NCBI RefSeq assembly: GCF_028009165.1
Contig: NC_079245.1
Span: 2,108,001 to 2,172,000, forward strand
From: Akanthomyces muscarius
Lineage: Eukaryota; Ascomycota; Sordariomycetes; Hypocreales; Cordycipitaceae
Direction: 5' to 3'
Length of the DNA stretch: 64,000 nt
The notes below the pieces were generated by a model, which was not told the DNA's origin, ran no database searches, and saw only the letters and a program-made list of their open reading frames with translations. A program made the position numbers and the translations under genes. Below, piece by piece: positions 1 to 10,664 of the stretch. How positions within the stretch are numbered: the stretch's first letter is position 1; every line of letters begins with the position of its first letter.

Positions 1-1161
1 ATCGAGCAGGGCGCCAAGCCCGCCGGCCGCGCGTTCTGGAACGAGCAGTGGCTGCAGTCGGACGAGAACAGGAAGCTGACCGAGGAGATTGAGCGCATCA
101 AGCGTGACCGCGGCGCAGCCGCGGCCCAGCTGGAGCACGAGGCGGGCGGCGCGACCAAGAAGGACGAGTTTGCGGCCTCGGCGTACACGCAGACGATGCT
201 GCTGACCCGGCGCATGTTCATCAAGCAGTGGCGCCAGCCGTCGTACGTGTACGGCAAGTTCTTCGTCGCCGTGCTCATCGGCATCTTCAACGGCTTCACC
301 TTTTGGCAGCTCGGCAACACGGTCGCGGACATGCAGAACCGCATGTTCACGTCCTTCCTCGTGCTCCTCTTCCTGCCCGCGACCATGAACGCCGTGCTGC
401 CCAAGTTCTTCATGGACCGCGCGCTGTGGGAGGCGCGCGAGTACCCGTCGCGCATCTACGGCTGGGTCGCCTTTTGCTCGGCCTCGATCCTCTCCGAGAT
501 CCCCAGCGCCGTCGTCTCGGCCGTGCTCTACTGGGTGCTCTGGTACTTTGCGACCGGCCTGCCGACCGAGAGCTCGACCTCGGGCTTCGTCTTCCTCATG
601 ACGCTGCTCTTCTTCCTCTTCCAGACGAGCTGGGCGCAGTGGATCTGCGCCTTTGCGCCCTCCTTCACCGTCATCAGCAACGTCCTGCCCTTCTTCCTCG
701 TCATGTTCTCCGTCTTCAACGGCGTCTTCGTGCCCTACCAGCAGCTCGTCGTCTTCTGGCGCTACTGGATGTACTACGTCAACCCCTCGACGTACTTTGT
801 CGGCGGCGTCCTCTCGAGCACCCTCGTCGGCCAGGAGGTGCGCTGCGCCGACACCGAGGCCGCGCACTTCAAGCCGCCGTCGGGCCAGACGTGCGTCGAC
901 TTTGCCGGCGACTTCGTCGCCAAGGCCGGACGCGGATACCTGATCGACCCCAACGCCACCGACATGTGCGCGTACTGCCCCTATGCCGATGGCACCCAGT
1001 ACCTGGCCTCGCTGCACATTGAGCCTAGCCAAAAGTGGCGCGACTTTGGCATCTTCCTGGCCTTTTGCATCAGCAACTGGGCTCTGGTCTACTTCTTCAT
1101 CTACACGGTCCGCGTTCGTCGCTGGTCGTTTGGTTTCGGCTACTTGTTCAAATGGTTTTAA
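1..1161 (+). CDS. PDR-type ABC transporter, C-terminal part (5' end outside window)
   Basis: Frame 1 is open from the first base to the stop at 1161 with no intron, so the gene begins upstream of the window. The visible 386 residues start in the charged linker after the second nucleotide-binding domain. An ABC2 membrane domain follows with about six hydrophobic helices. Next come the cysteine-bearing extracellular loop typical of the PDR/CDR C-terminus (about residues 280-330) and a last helix ending in a short basic-aromatic tail. This half-molecule layout belongs to full-size ABCG/PDR pumps, plasma-membrane exporters of drugs, sterols or toxic metabolites. The substrate cannot be read from this part. 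The family call is firm; the subfamily is not resolved because the ATPase domains are missing. Confidence 0.93.
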   Translation: MEQGAKPAGRAFWNEQWLQSDENRKLTEEIERIKRDRGAAAAQLEHEAGGATKKDEFAASAYTQTMLLTRRMFIKQWRQPSYVYGKFFVAVLIGIFNGFTFWQLGNTVADMQNRMFTSFLVLLFLPATMNAVLPKFFMDRALWEAREYPSRIYGWVAFCSASILSEIPSAVVSAVLYWVLWYFATGLPTESSTSGFVFLMTLLFFLFQTSWAQWICAFAPSFTVISNVLPFFLVMFSVFNGVFVPYQQLVVFWRYWMYYVNPSTYFVGGVLSSTLVGQEVRCADTEAAHFKPPSGQTCVDFAGDFVAKAGRGYLIDPNATDMCAYCPYADGTQYLASLHIEPSQKWRDFGIFLAFCISNWALVYFFIYTVRVRRWSFGFGYLFKWF

Positions 1162-2962
1162 AGAAATTTGCCTACTGCATATAATTTAGAGGAAATGGCG
1201 TTTGTGCATTTGCGGCACCTCAACGTGGTGTTTTTTTGCTTTTTGTTCTATTCAACAAAAAAAATGGTGTAGACTTAGATGTACGCTTTTCAAGATAATA
1301 CATACTGCTTTAGCTTGTTCTCTCGATTGCCTGTCTTTCTGCGCCAACGTAATCGAATACGTAATGACTGATGTCGCACGTCGCCAAAGATGGACTCGGG
1401 TTAATCCTCAAAGGCTGGTAGTCTCATCTCCTCGTTGTTATTGGGCCTTAACAAAATAGGTAAGTGGCCGTTCTCAGTGGAGCGTGGCAGGACTTGGCCA
1501 TCCCAACCATTGGCTCCCCGGCTGTAGAGGATGGAGTCGCTGCATATCTCCAAAGCTGTGAAATGTGCGATTGGATATGAGTATAGGTGTGGCGTCCAAG
1601 GGGAAAGCTTGCTTTGTCGAGCCTTCATTGTCGCATACTGCTAATTCTCTTGGCGAGAGCTTAGCACTCACTAACTTCAGAACGAGGCAGTGCATGAGCT
1701 CCGTGTGGACTGTGTACTTGGCATTGATAATAGCAGCTGATTTGCCTTCTTCTCGTAGCCGCAATAGAAAGATCCTACCGCGTGATTCAGCAAAAGTCCA
1801 CAATCAGCCCCTGCATCTGTATTACTTTGTGAGACATCAGCCGAGTTACCCTGGCCCGGGACGCTGAAATGGCAGCCATAATGGCCCTATCGGCGAGGTC
1901 GCCTTGTGCCAGTACCTGCAGCCGTTCTAAACGTCACCGATCTGAGGCTTGGATCGACACCGGTCTCGTACAATGGAAGACATCATGGTATTTCCGTTTG
2001 TTATCGCAGTGTGGCACGGATACTGGTACCCGGACTGGATGTACCACGTGTGTCCTTTGAGGTTCACTGCTAGCTGCATTCTGCAAAGCTGCTGCATTAG
2101 TGTGCAGCGCTGGCGCAGCCACACTGCTGTTTGCTGACGGCGGGGGGAGGCGGCTAGTGACAGGGAGCCCCAGTGGCCAACCTAATCTCGACGATCCATG
2201 TATCAGTAATATGCTCGGCGGCGGAGGTTGTACGGAAATATGAAGCGGTGATGGTGATGATGCTGGACGAAAGAACGGACTGCGTTTGCAGAGGTGAGCT
2301 GATGGTTCCGTTTGTCAGCTGCCGGAAACTCGGCTGCCAGCTGGCAACCAAAGACGTGGTCCAGCTGTTGGCACACAAGTACTTTCTGTTAAGCGGCCGA
2401 CACAGCAACTTGCGCCCTCCCCCGCACTCCAGCGGTTGGGACACTAAAGATGCCTGAATCCCACTCTGCGCCTCCACTGAACCACCCCCGCCGCCACGAG
2501 CACTGTCGACGGCTTAACTTGGCGACATTCAGGTATTCAGGCCTCCCCTTGCCACCCCCATCGCCCCCATTTGCCCGTGTCTGGCTGGCGTCTTCTGATG
2601 CTGATGCGACCTGCCAAGCTGGTACCTGGTACTGGTAGGTAGGCACCTAGACATACCCAGAACTTCAAAAGAGGCTGCCCCCCTCGCATGATTCATCGAT
2701 TCGTATCCTTTTCCTTTCCACCATTGCCCATCAGGCCTCTGCCTCTTGCGTATCGTTCCCTCGCTCTGCATCGTCAAAAGTTTTCCGGAGTAGCAACAGT
2801 TCTCGTCCAGAAGAACTAGTCCGTCACCTACTGCTTCTGTCCCTTGTGCCGCTTCCCTTAAAAGCACCCCCAAAAACAACAACAACCAAAAAAAAAGAAC
2901 TTTCCGTTTCCAACTCGATCGAGAGATTCACTGCTTGTTAGCATTAAAACTACCCTACTTCG
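1162..2962. other. Intergenic region: 3' of ABC transporter, promoter of P-type ATPase
   Basis: About 1.8 kb without a convincing gene. Small open frames are present but lack family-like sequence or splice support. The last 250 bases before 2963 become C/T- and A-rich, as expected for a fungal promoter and leader. No tRNA or repeat was seen. Confidence 0.6.
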
Positions 2963-5900
2963 ATGGGAGAAACCGCCGCTGTGATTACGAATGGTGCCAC
3001 AAACGCCAACCACGACGCCTCGGACTCGGCGCCCCCTCCTAGCCAGGACGACCAGCCTCCTATACCGAAGCCCCCGGACATAGTAGTTATAGAGAAACCA
3101 GCGTGCCCGCACACTCTCTCAGCGCAACAAGTCGCTGATTACTTCGACACCGACCTCGACAATGGTTTGACTACCGAAGACGCGGCCGACCGCCTTGCGC
3201 GGGACGGCTCCAATGCCATCAAAGGTGCCAAGGGACTTTCCATCTGGGAAATCTTCTTGCAGCAGGTTGCCAATGCCTTGACTGTAGTCCTCATCGCCGT
3301 CGCCGCCCTGTCCTTTGCTATCAATGATTATATAGAGGCAGGCGTCGTCGTTGCAGTCATTGTGCTGAACATTGTCGTCGGGTAAGTGGCGTATTTGAGT
3401 TGTATTAAGATATGCGTTGCTAACATGTCTAGTCTTGTTCAAGATTACCGTGCCGAACAGACTATTCAGTCCCTGTATGCCCTGTCCACTCCAAAGTGCA
3501 AGGTCATCCGTGACGGTATTAGCGACACTGTCAAGGCAGAAACTCTCGTCAAAGGAGACCTGGTCTCCCTAGTCACTGGTGATGTCGTTCCAGCGGATTT
3601 GCGTCTTGTCCAAGGTATCAATCTCTCTACGGATGAGGCCCATCTGACAGGCGAATCCGTCGCCATCAGCAAGAAGCCCGACGCAATCTTTGGCGATGCC
3701 GACATGCCTGTTGGAGACCGAATAAATCTCGTCTTCTCGGGCAGTTCTGTCACACGTGGTCGCGCCACTGGCATAGTCGTTTCTACTGGCATGGAAACTG
3801 AAGTCGGGCAAATCGCGGAACTCTTGCGCCAAAAGAAAAAGGACACTGCCGATATGACCCCCACGAGAAAGGCAATCCACACTGTCTGCCAAAGCATTCG
3901 CAACATTCTCGGACTTGAAGGCACCCCATTGCAAGTTACTCTCAGCAAATTCGCCCTAGTTCTCTTTGCTCTGGCTATTCTCCTTGTCATCATCGTCTTT
4001 TCGGTCAGCCTGTGGAACATCAATGACGACGTCCTACTCTACGGCATCTGTGTAGGTGTAGCAGTGATTCCAGAATCGCTTCTTGCTGTTCTCACCGTTA
4101 CCATGGCTGTCGCAACCAAGGCCATGGTCAAGGGCCATGTCATTGTTCGCCAGATGCCTTCTCTCGAAGCCGTCGGCGGGGTCACCAACATCTGCTCCGA
4201 CAAGACTGGAACACTCACCCAAGGTCGCATGATTACCCGTAAAATCTGGCTACGTGACGACCTCACTGGAGTTACGCAAGATACATCGGACCCCTATGAT
4301 CCAAGCAGTGGCAGCGTTACCTGGTCTGGCTCTCTCGCCGGTAGCTGCTTTGGTGCTTTCCTTAACACAATCAATCTATGCAACAATTCTACGGTCACGG
4401 ATGGGAAAAAGGAGCCCGAGACTGACACTAGCAGTGTCACGACTGCTTTTGAGCCGGCTGAGTGGCGAGCAGTGGGCGAGCCCACGGAGATTGCCTTGAA
4501 AGTCTACGCCATGCGATACGGCCAGGTTCGAAACAGTGCGGACCAGCTGGTTGCCGAACATCCCTTTGATTCGTCGTGCAAGCTAATGAGTGTGGTCTAC
4601 GGGACTGGCCTCGATGCGTCTCACCATGTCCACACCAAAGGAGCCGTGGAAGTCATGCTTCCAATCCTGGATGAGACTGAAGAGTTCAAAGCCGCTATCC
4701 ACGCCAAGGCTGAGCTGTTTGCCAGCGAAGGACTTCGAGTGCTTTGCATCGCCGACAAAGTGGTTGAAAGTTCTACTAGCGAAGCTCATGATCGCGCAAA
4801 ATGCGAATCTCGCTTGCGCTTCCTGGGCTTGGCCGGCCTGTACGACCCTCCCCGAACAGAAACCGCTGACGCCGTCCTTCAATGCCGTCAAGCAGGCATC
4901 TCTGTGCACATGGTCACAGGAGATCATATCAAGACTGCGACAGCTATTGCCTATGAAGTCGGTATCCTGTCGAACCATGCTCCTTTGCCCCCCAACACCG
5001 TCATGGCAGCTTCTGAATTCGCCAATCTGAGCGACGATGAAGTTGATGCCCTGGATGCCATACCGCTAGTCATCGCTCGGTGCAGCCCTCTGACAAAGGT
5101 CAGAGTTATTCAAGCCCTTCACAGACGAAAGGCTTTCTGCATCATGACCGGCGACGGTGTCAACGACTCCCCGGCTCTTAAGCAAGCTGATGTTGGCATC
5201 GCCATGGGTGACCGAGGCAGCGATGTTGCCAAGGAGGCATCAGACATGGTTCTGACGGACGACAACTTTGCATCCATCGTCACCGGCATTCAAGAAGGCC
5301 GACGACTGGCTGACAACATCCAAAAGGTATGCTCCCAGTTCTTGTAAATATTGGGTCGGTCGCTAATCCTTTGCAGTTCCTGTTGCACCTGCTCACATCC
5401 AATCTTGCCCAAGTTATTCTTTTGTTGATTGGTCTCGCGTTCAAAGATGTCGAAGGCAATGCCGTCTTTCCCCTGTCTCCGCTGGAAATCCTGTGGGCAA
5501 ACCTCATCACTTCGTCGCCGCTTGCTCTTGGACTTGGTCTTGAGGAAGCGCAGCGAGATATCCTGCGCCGGCCTCCTCGCAGTCTCCGTACTGGCGTTTT
5601 TACCATGGACCTCGTTCGCGATCAGCTCATGTATGGTACGTTCATGGGAAGCCTGTGCCTGGCCGCATTTATGCTGGTGGCCTACGCGTCTTCTGGCAGC
5701 GGTTTCCACGACCTTCCGATGGGCTGCAATGAAGAGGGTGCCATTGGCTGTGACCTAGTGTTTCGCGCTCGTGCATCAACTTTTGCCACCCTGAGCTTTC
5801 TTCTCCTGGTCACCGCCTGGGAGGTGAAGCACTTCCACCGTAGCCTGTTCGCCATGGACGAGCGCTTCAGCGGGCCGTCTGCCGTCTTCAAGACAGTATA

Positions 5901-6135
5901 TCACAATCGCTTCTTGTTCTGGTCGGTCATCGCTGGATTCGTCATTACGTTCCCGGTTATCTACATCCCCTTTGTCAACACACACGTGTTCAAGCACCAA
6001 GGCCTCACTTGGGAGTGGGGTGTCGTTGCCGGCTGCGTGGCTGCCTATGTAGCTCTTATCGAGGGCTGGAAGGCGTTGAAGCGGAGGTTTGGTCTTGGTG
6101 TCGACGTGCTGCCCGCGGCTGTTTCGCCCGCATAG
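2963..6135 (+). CDS. P-type cation ATPase, ENA-like (type IID Na+/K+ efflux)
   Basis: Three exons: 2963-3381, 3433-5326, 5377-6135, giving 1023 residues. Introns are 51 and 50 nt with GTAAGT and GTATGC donors. The order is a cation-ATPase N domain (about 50-115), helices, the actuator motif TGES (212-215), and the membrane motif IPES (from 352). Then come the phosphorylation motif DKTGTLT with the acceptor Asp at 396, the hinge motif TGDGVND (712-718) and C-terminal helices. The sequence around DKTGTLTQGRM and the short third cytoplasmic segment resemble fungal ENA pumps, which expel Na+ or K+ at high salt or alkaline pH. SERCA/PMR1-type Ca2+ pumps are the alternative; the length and local sequence fit ENA better. 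Ion specificity is inferred. The metallothionein lies 3 kb downstream on the same strand. Confidence 0.9.
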
Positions 6136-9040
6136 GGCTAATGGAGACAAATGGCATGGCGGGGGTAGCAGATGAGGTGAGATGTAGAGGGACAGGTTTT
6201 TTGGATGTCGAATATTAGTATCATAGCTTTCCAGCATACTTAGTTTGGTATCTTTCGCATAATGGCAAACTGCTTTCCTGTCAAGACGTCTGTCGAAGCA
6301 TAGTCCCTTGCATGGTGACCGCCGAGCTGGGGGCCGTCCCTTCTAACCTCGGTCTTTGGATTTCTGTGAGTCGTAGAGGTGGCAATCTCGCATAGAGTTG
6401 TCTTGATCCCGTCATGGTGTGCCGCATCACGAGGTCGCCTCCCGCGTCCAGTGCTTTAGAACAAGAGGAACGGAGCTAGAACAATGCCAACTTCTCTCTT
6501 CTCTTTTTTTCCTCTACCTCTCCCATGTACGCGTCTTTTCACACGCCCCCTCCTTGCCGTTCTGACCCCATGTTGCCAACTTCCGGGCGCTGCTGCTGCT
6601 GGGTTGCTGCAACACACAAGCAGCAGCGATTTGCGAACCTTGATGGACAGAAACCTTGATAGCGCGCTTTTTTGTGTGTGCTGCAACGTGCACGCCCCCC
6701 TCTCGCCTCCAGAATCAAGAGAGACATCTCTATCAAGAGAAGGGAAAAAAACGTGGCAGAGACCTAAAATGGCTGCATGGCTATTGGAATATGGAGATCT
6801 TTGTTAGTGCCCGTAGATGTATAAGAGGTTGTGATGCGGCTCTTTCCCCATCCCCGCCTCTCTGGTCCTGAATCTTTTCTTCAAAGGAGCTTTTTGCTCT
6901 GCCTGCCCGTTTTCCGAGGGCTTCAGTACGGAAGGCAAAATGGCGCAACGCTCGAGGGTTTGAACGACTCGAGGCACGGCCACCACGGGCTTACATGGTC
7001 CAGAGACGAGGCAAAACTACGCAACCAACGTCTATTTTTCGGCCCGTCGGATTTTCTGAGCCCCTTCTCTACGTCCTTGAGTTTCTTTTCCATCTTTCCG
7101 TTTCTACACGGGGTAAAGACGACAGAATGAACGACGAGTCTCGCTGCCCATCGCTGTCCGGGGCCCAGCCTACTCCCCGAAACCTGGCTCTGAGTTGAGT
7201 CTCTATCGGCTGCTTCTCTTTTTTTTTTCCTCGCACCCGCGTTTCCCTCGGTGAAGAGCCCCCTCGGTACCCCTTTCCCTCTCCTGCCTTTTGGTCCGCC
7301 CGCAAGGAAGAGACTAGCACAAAGCTGAAGGGATCCCTCCCCAGTCACCCAGCCACTGGGCCTTGTTCTTTTCTTGTCACCTTTTCTCTCCCTCTCTCTC
7401 TCACGGCTTGGCACCCATGTCTAACCTTCCTTGCTCCTCCGTCGCATAGCAAGTCAGTTGGTCCCGTTCGTCTGATTCTCAACGCAAGGCCTCGCTCGGC
7501 ACGGGAGCGTGAGTCTGTTGCTGTTGGGCCTCATCACCTCTCTCTTCGGTCCTCCGCCCCCTCCCACGCACCCGAACCTCGGCGGTGGTCTCCTGCTGGT
7601 ACTCTTGTTTTTTCCCTCTTTTGCCAGCGCATCAGCCCGCCCACACCACCATCATCTCCTTCTCCTCTTTCTTCGACGATCCACCAAGTGCGGACATACC
7701 CGCAGGCTAGTGCGGGCTTATTGGATGCAACCGCTTGTGCCGCCACGTCCTTCGTGCATGCCCAGCCCTCTGCCCGAAAGTCACGCTTCCCTCCCATTCA
7801 GAGCTCCACCATCTATTGCCATGCGTTCTATTATTGCGCAAAAAAAGCGCAGGCAAAAGAAGGCTTGGCCTGCTCTTGGTTTCTGGTGCATCGCTTGGTT
7901 AGGAAGGTTTATCCTTTCACGCCACTACCCACCCGCACACCCTCTTTTAACAACTGCCTGATATCACCTCCCTTCCTATTGGCTTGGTCTGGTGTTTTCA
8001 TAAAGTCATAGGAATCGACATTGTTGGCTACGCCGAAACCCTGAATCCCATGTTCCGGGTGCCCGCATGGACTTGCCTTGCCCACACCCTCTCCGCTTTC
8101 CTGTTACCTACCCGTGGTCGTCTCCATATTGTCGTCACGTTGGGTTACTCCAAATCGAGTATCCCGTCGTCGTCACATCCTTGGTAGGTGCCCGGCCCGT
8201 CACACATGGGCTGATGCCTAGCAGGCATTATTACGCCGGTCTACCGAGTTCTGCTCCTCCTCCGTCCCACGTTGGCACGCTTTATGGATGCGTAGGCCCA
8301 GAACCTGCTCGGCGATACCTCACACGGGAGCAAGCCCTTGCGCCAGCAGCAGATCCATATTCACTATTTGTGGGGATGATCAGAGCTTGATATCGGTGTT
8401 TGATGTTTCCAGAGTTCCTGTGCCTGACGACAAGCCAGAGATGCTGTGGGGCTGGAGTGCCGGACAACGGAAAGCTTTGGCTGTCCAAGCTTTCAACGTT
8501 GAAATTTCCGCGGTCGCATCTACTGTCACACGCTAGATGGATCCTTGAAGCTTAGGCCAGCAGTGTGAGGATCCCCATGACCCTGGTTGCCTGCTTCATC
8601 GGCGTTCAGTCCTAGTGGATGAGAGCTTTTCCTGTTCAGAGCTTGCGAGCCTCTTGCGGCGCCGCGTATCGTTTCTCGAGTTCGTGACCTCGGACTCGAG
8701 AGTATCAAACCCGGCAAGCCGGACCGTCGGTGGCGTCTTCATGAGACGTGGTGGCTTATACCGTCTCAGTAGGAGCAGCGAGACCATGAGACCTAGGGGA
8801 GGAGGGGGCCATGGGCAAGAATACCCTTCTCGTACACAAGTAGAATGGTTTTGTGGCGCGCCTTGAGAGGGAAATATCCGGGCCAATAGTGTGAGGCTCT
8901 ACCCCGCCGGTACATGCAGCTTGAGGTGGAGGCAACGTTCTTATGCGGCCTTGGGTCATGTACGTGGCGGGCGCGTGGGCTTTGCGCGCATCATTTGTGA
9001 TTTGCCTTGTTTTGGAGCTGTCTTATTGGTGTAGTACAGA
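6136..9040. other. Long intergenic region with pyrimidine-rich block
   Basis: About 2.9 kb between the ATPase stop and the metallothionein promoter. The stretch near 7180-7700 is strongly C/T-rich on the + strand and contains several short homopolymer runs. Open frames here are low-complexity (Pro, Leu, Ser-rich) and look like composition artefacts. I recognise no protein or RNA gene. A non-coding transcript or a long leader cannot be excluded. Confidence 0.5.
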
Positions 9041-9058
9041 GAAGCTGGCGTGAAGCTG
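9015..9058 (+). promoter_or_regulatory. Candidate metal-response sites: three AGCTG motifs, two exactly 11 bp apart
   Basis: GAGCTG occurs at 9015-9020 and GAAGCTG at 9041-9047 and 9052-9058. The last two are one helical turn apart and end about 29 bp before the TATA box of the metallothionein. The GCTG core is shared with binding sites of copper-fist regulators such as yeast Ace1. The functional assignment is inference from position and core sequence only. Confidence 0.35.
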
Positions 9059-9086
9059 AGAGAGGGGTTTGATCTGCATCTCGGTC

Positions 9087-9094
9087 TATAAAAG
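9087..9094 (+). promoter_or_regulatory. TATA box of the metallothionein gene
   Basis: TATAAAAG, 121 bp upstream of the ATG at 9215. The following leader is C/T-rich then A/C-rich, as in strongly expressed fungal genes. Confidence 0.7.
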
Positions 9095-9214
9095 ACGCTG
9101 CATCCACCATCATTCCTTCTTCTTTTCTTCCTTCTCCATCAGCCTCTTTCAATATCACAACTATATACACATTTTCCAAAACCACCGTTTTTTTAAACAC
9201 CATCAACCTCTAAA

Positions 9215-9437
9215 ATGGATCCCTGGTACGTTGAAGATCATCCTGTCCTCGCCAGTGCGTGCGAGCTTTGGAAGAGAGCGAGGACTAAGTCGTTTTTGCG
9301 ACAACTTTGCGTCCGAAAAGCTCCTCGACCGAAGACAAGAAAGAGAAGCGTCGGCTGACCAGTCTAGCAACTGCACCTCCTGCAACTGCGCCGGCGGCGC
9401 CTGCGACTCGTGCAAGTGCGACAGCTGCGGCCACTAA
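9215..9437 (+). CDS. Metallothionein, 26 residues, two exons
   Basis: Exons 9215-9225 and 9368-9437. The 142-nt intron has a GTACGT donor, a CTGAC branch point at 9355-9359 and a TAG acceptor ending at 9367. The nearer CAG at 9361-9362 is only 3 nt from the branch A and breaks the cysteine frame. The peptide begins MDPCNCTSCNC and ends DSCKCDSCGH. It has eight cysteines at 4, 6, 9, 11, 16, 19, 21 and 24 in C-x-C and C-x2-C pairs, with no aromatic residue. Length and pattern match ascomycete class metallothioneins such as the 26-residue Neurospora copper metallothionein, which also has an intron. The expected role is cytosolic binding of Cu(I), Zn or Cd, metal storage and oxidative-stress buffering. 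The first exon carries only three codons plus two bases, which is why automatic calling easily misses it. Which metal induces it is unknown. Confidence 0.86.
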
Positions 9438-10664
9438 ACCGTCCAGCCATGGACAGCCACAACAGCCAGGGTCGAGCACAGCTCGGTTCAGCAGCAGCCG
9501 GCCCGACTTTGAGACGAAACGCAAGCAGCGATCGATTTCGGTGACAAGATATGTCGGGGCGGACTGATGGAAGATGGTGAAACGCGGGGTCTCTTTGCTT
9601 TCTTGATATTCTTGATATTAGATTGCGCTGCTACTCGTCCTTTTTTTTGCTTCTACCAGTTCCTTCTTTCCCCATTCTCTTAGGCTGATAGCTGTAATCT
9701 GATCTTGGTTGAAATACCTTTGTTTGGCGGCCGAGCGTGATGCTCCGCCGCTGATGCATATCCTGTGCTCTGTGATGTGATGAAATTTGTTGCTGCGCTG
9801 GACGAGAAAGGCCGGCATGTCTGACAGATACCGTGGTGATGTTTTCATTGAAGGCCGCTCGCGGATGGACTAGCATGGTATTTTACACGGCTTTCTCGGC
9901 CGGGAATGAATTTATTTAGGGTTGTCGGCACAAGCTGCCGAGCTGCATCTTCATGCGGCGAATAGATCTCATCGATCGAGGGATATCATCGCCAGACCAG
10001 AGGTCTACGATGTGATGGCCAGGGTAACTTTCTTTTTTTTTCGCCTTCTTCGCAGCGACTAGGGCGGCACATGTCTGGGTACTGTCCCATGTCCACCCAA
10101 CGGCTGCACAAACGACGCCCGGCTTTTGTTAGCTGCTTGACAGCTGAGCAACCAGCGGCCGGGGAGCGACGATCGCACCAAGTGGAGATAAACCGGGGAG
10201 AACGTTGGCGTGGCAGACGTCATGGTGCCAGGGATGTCGAAACGACAACCTCGTCGCAGAGGCTCGTGATTCGTCTTCTTGGAGGCTTTCTTGGCATTCA
10301 TCACAGCGGAAATTCATGCATATTCCTTGCCACATCAGCAAACCTTGATCACCTGGATCTGCCTGCAAGAATTCTGGCGCAGACGTCCCAGGTCTCGCCG
10401 GCCAACTACTTGTCGCCGCACATGGAACCTAAATATTTCCTCGAATAACTACGCGCTAGGATTCTGACGGCGGCCAATGTTGGAAAAAAAAAAAAAGTCT
10501 TGGCTCTTCATACAGCGGGGAAAGTAGCATCGAGATTCCCACACAAGCTGAATGGAGGATGAGTTTTCTTGTCCTTTGGCTGGCACGCGAGCAGCTTTTC
10601 TTCTCCTGGGTCATTCCTGCAAATACAACAGCCTCAGTTTTTTTTTTAACGAAAAACAGTGGCG
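9438..10664. other. Intergenic region downstream of metallothionein
   Basis: About 1.2 kb with 3' sequence of the metallothionein and the promoter of the dicarboxylate transporter. An A-run near 10485-10497 and a T-run near 10640 are present. Open frames are short and unsupported. Confidence 0.55.

Noticed and set aside
7509..7961. 150-codon open frame in the pyrimidine-rich gap
   Set aside because: It starts at a non-ATG codon, is Pro/Leu/Ser-rich as expected from C/T-rich DNA, and shows no domain or conserved motif.
9226..9362. Metallothionein intron ending at the CAG at 9361-9362
   Set aside because: This acceptor is only 3 nt after the branch A and puts the second exon in a frame without the cysteine array. 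The TAG at 9366-9367 restores it.
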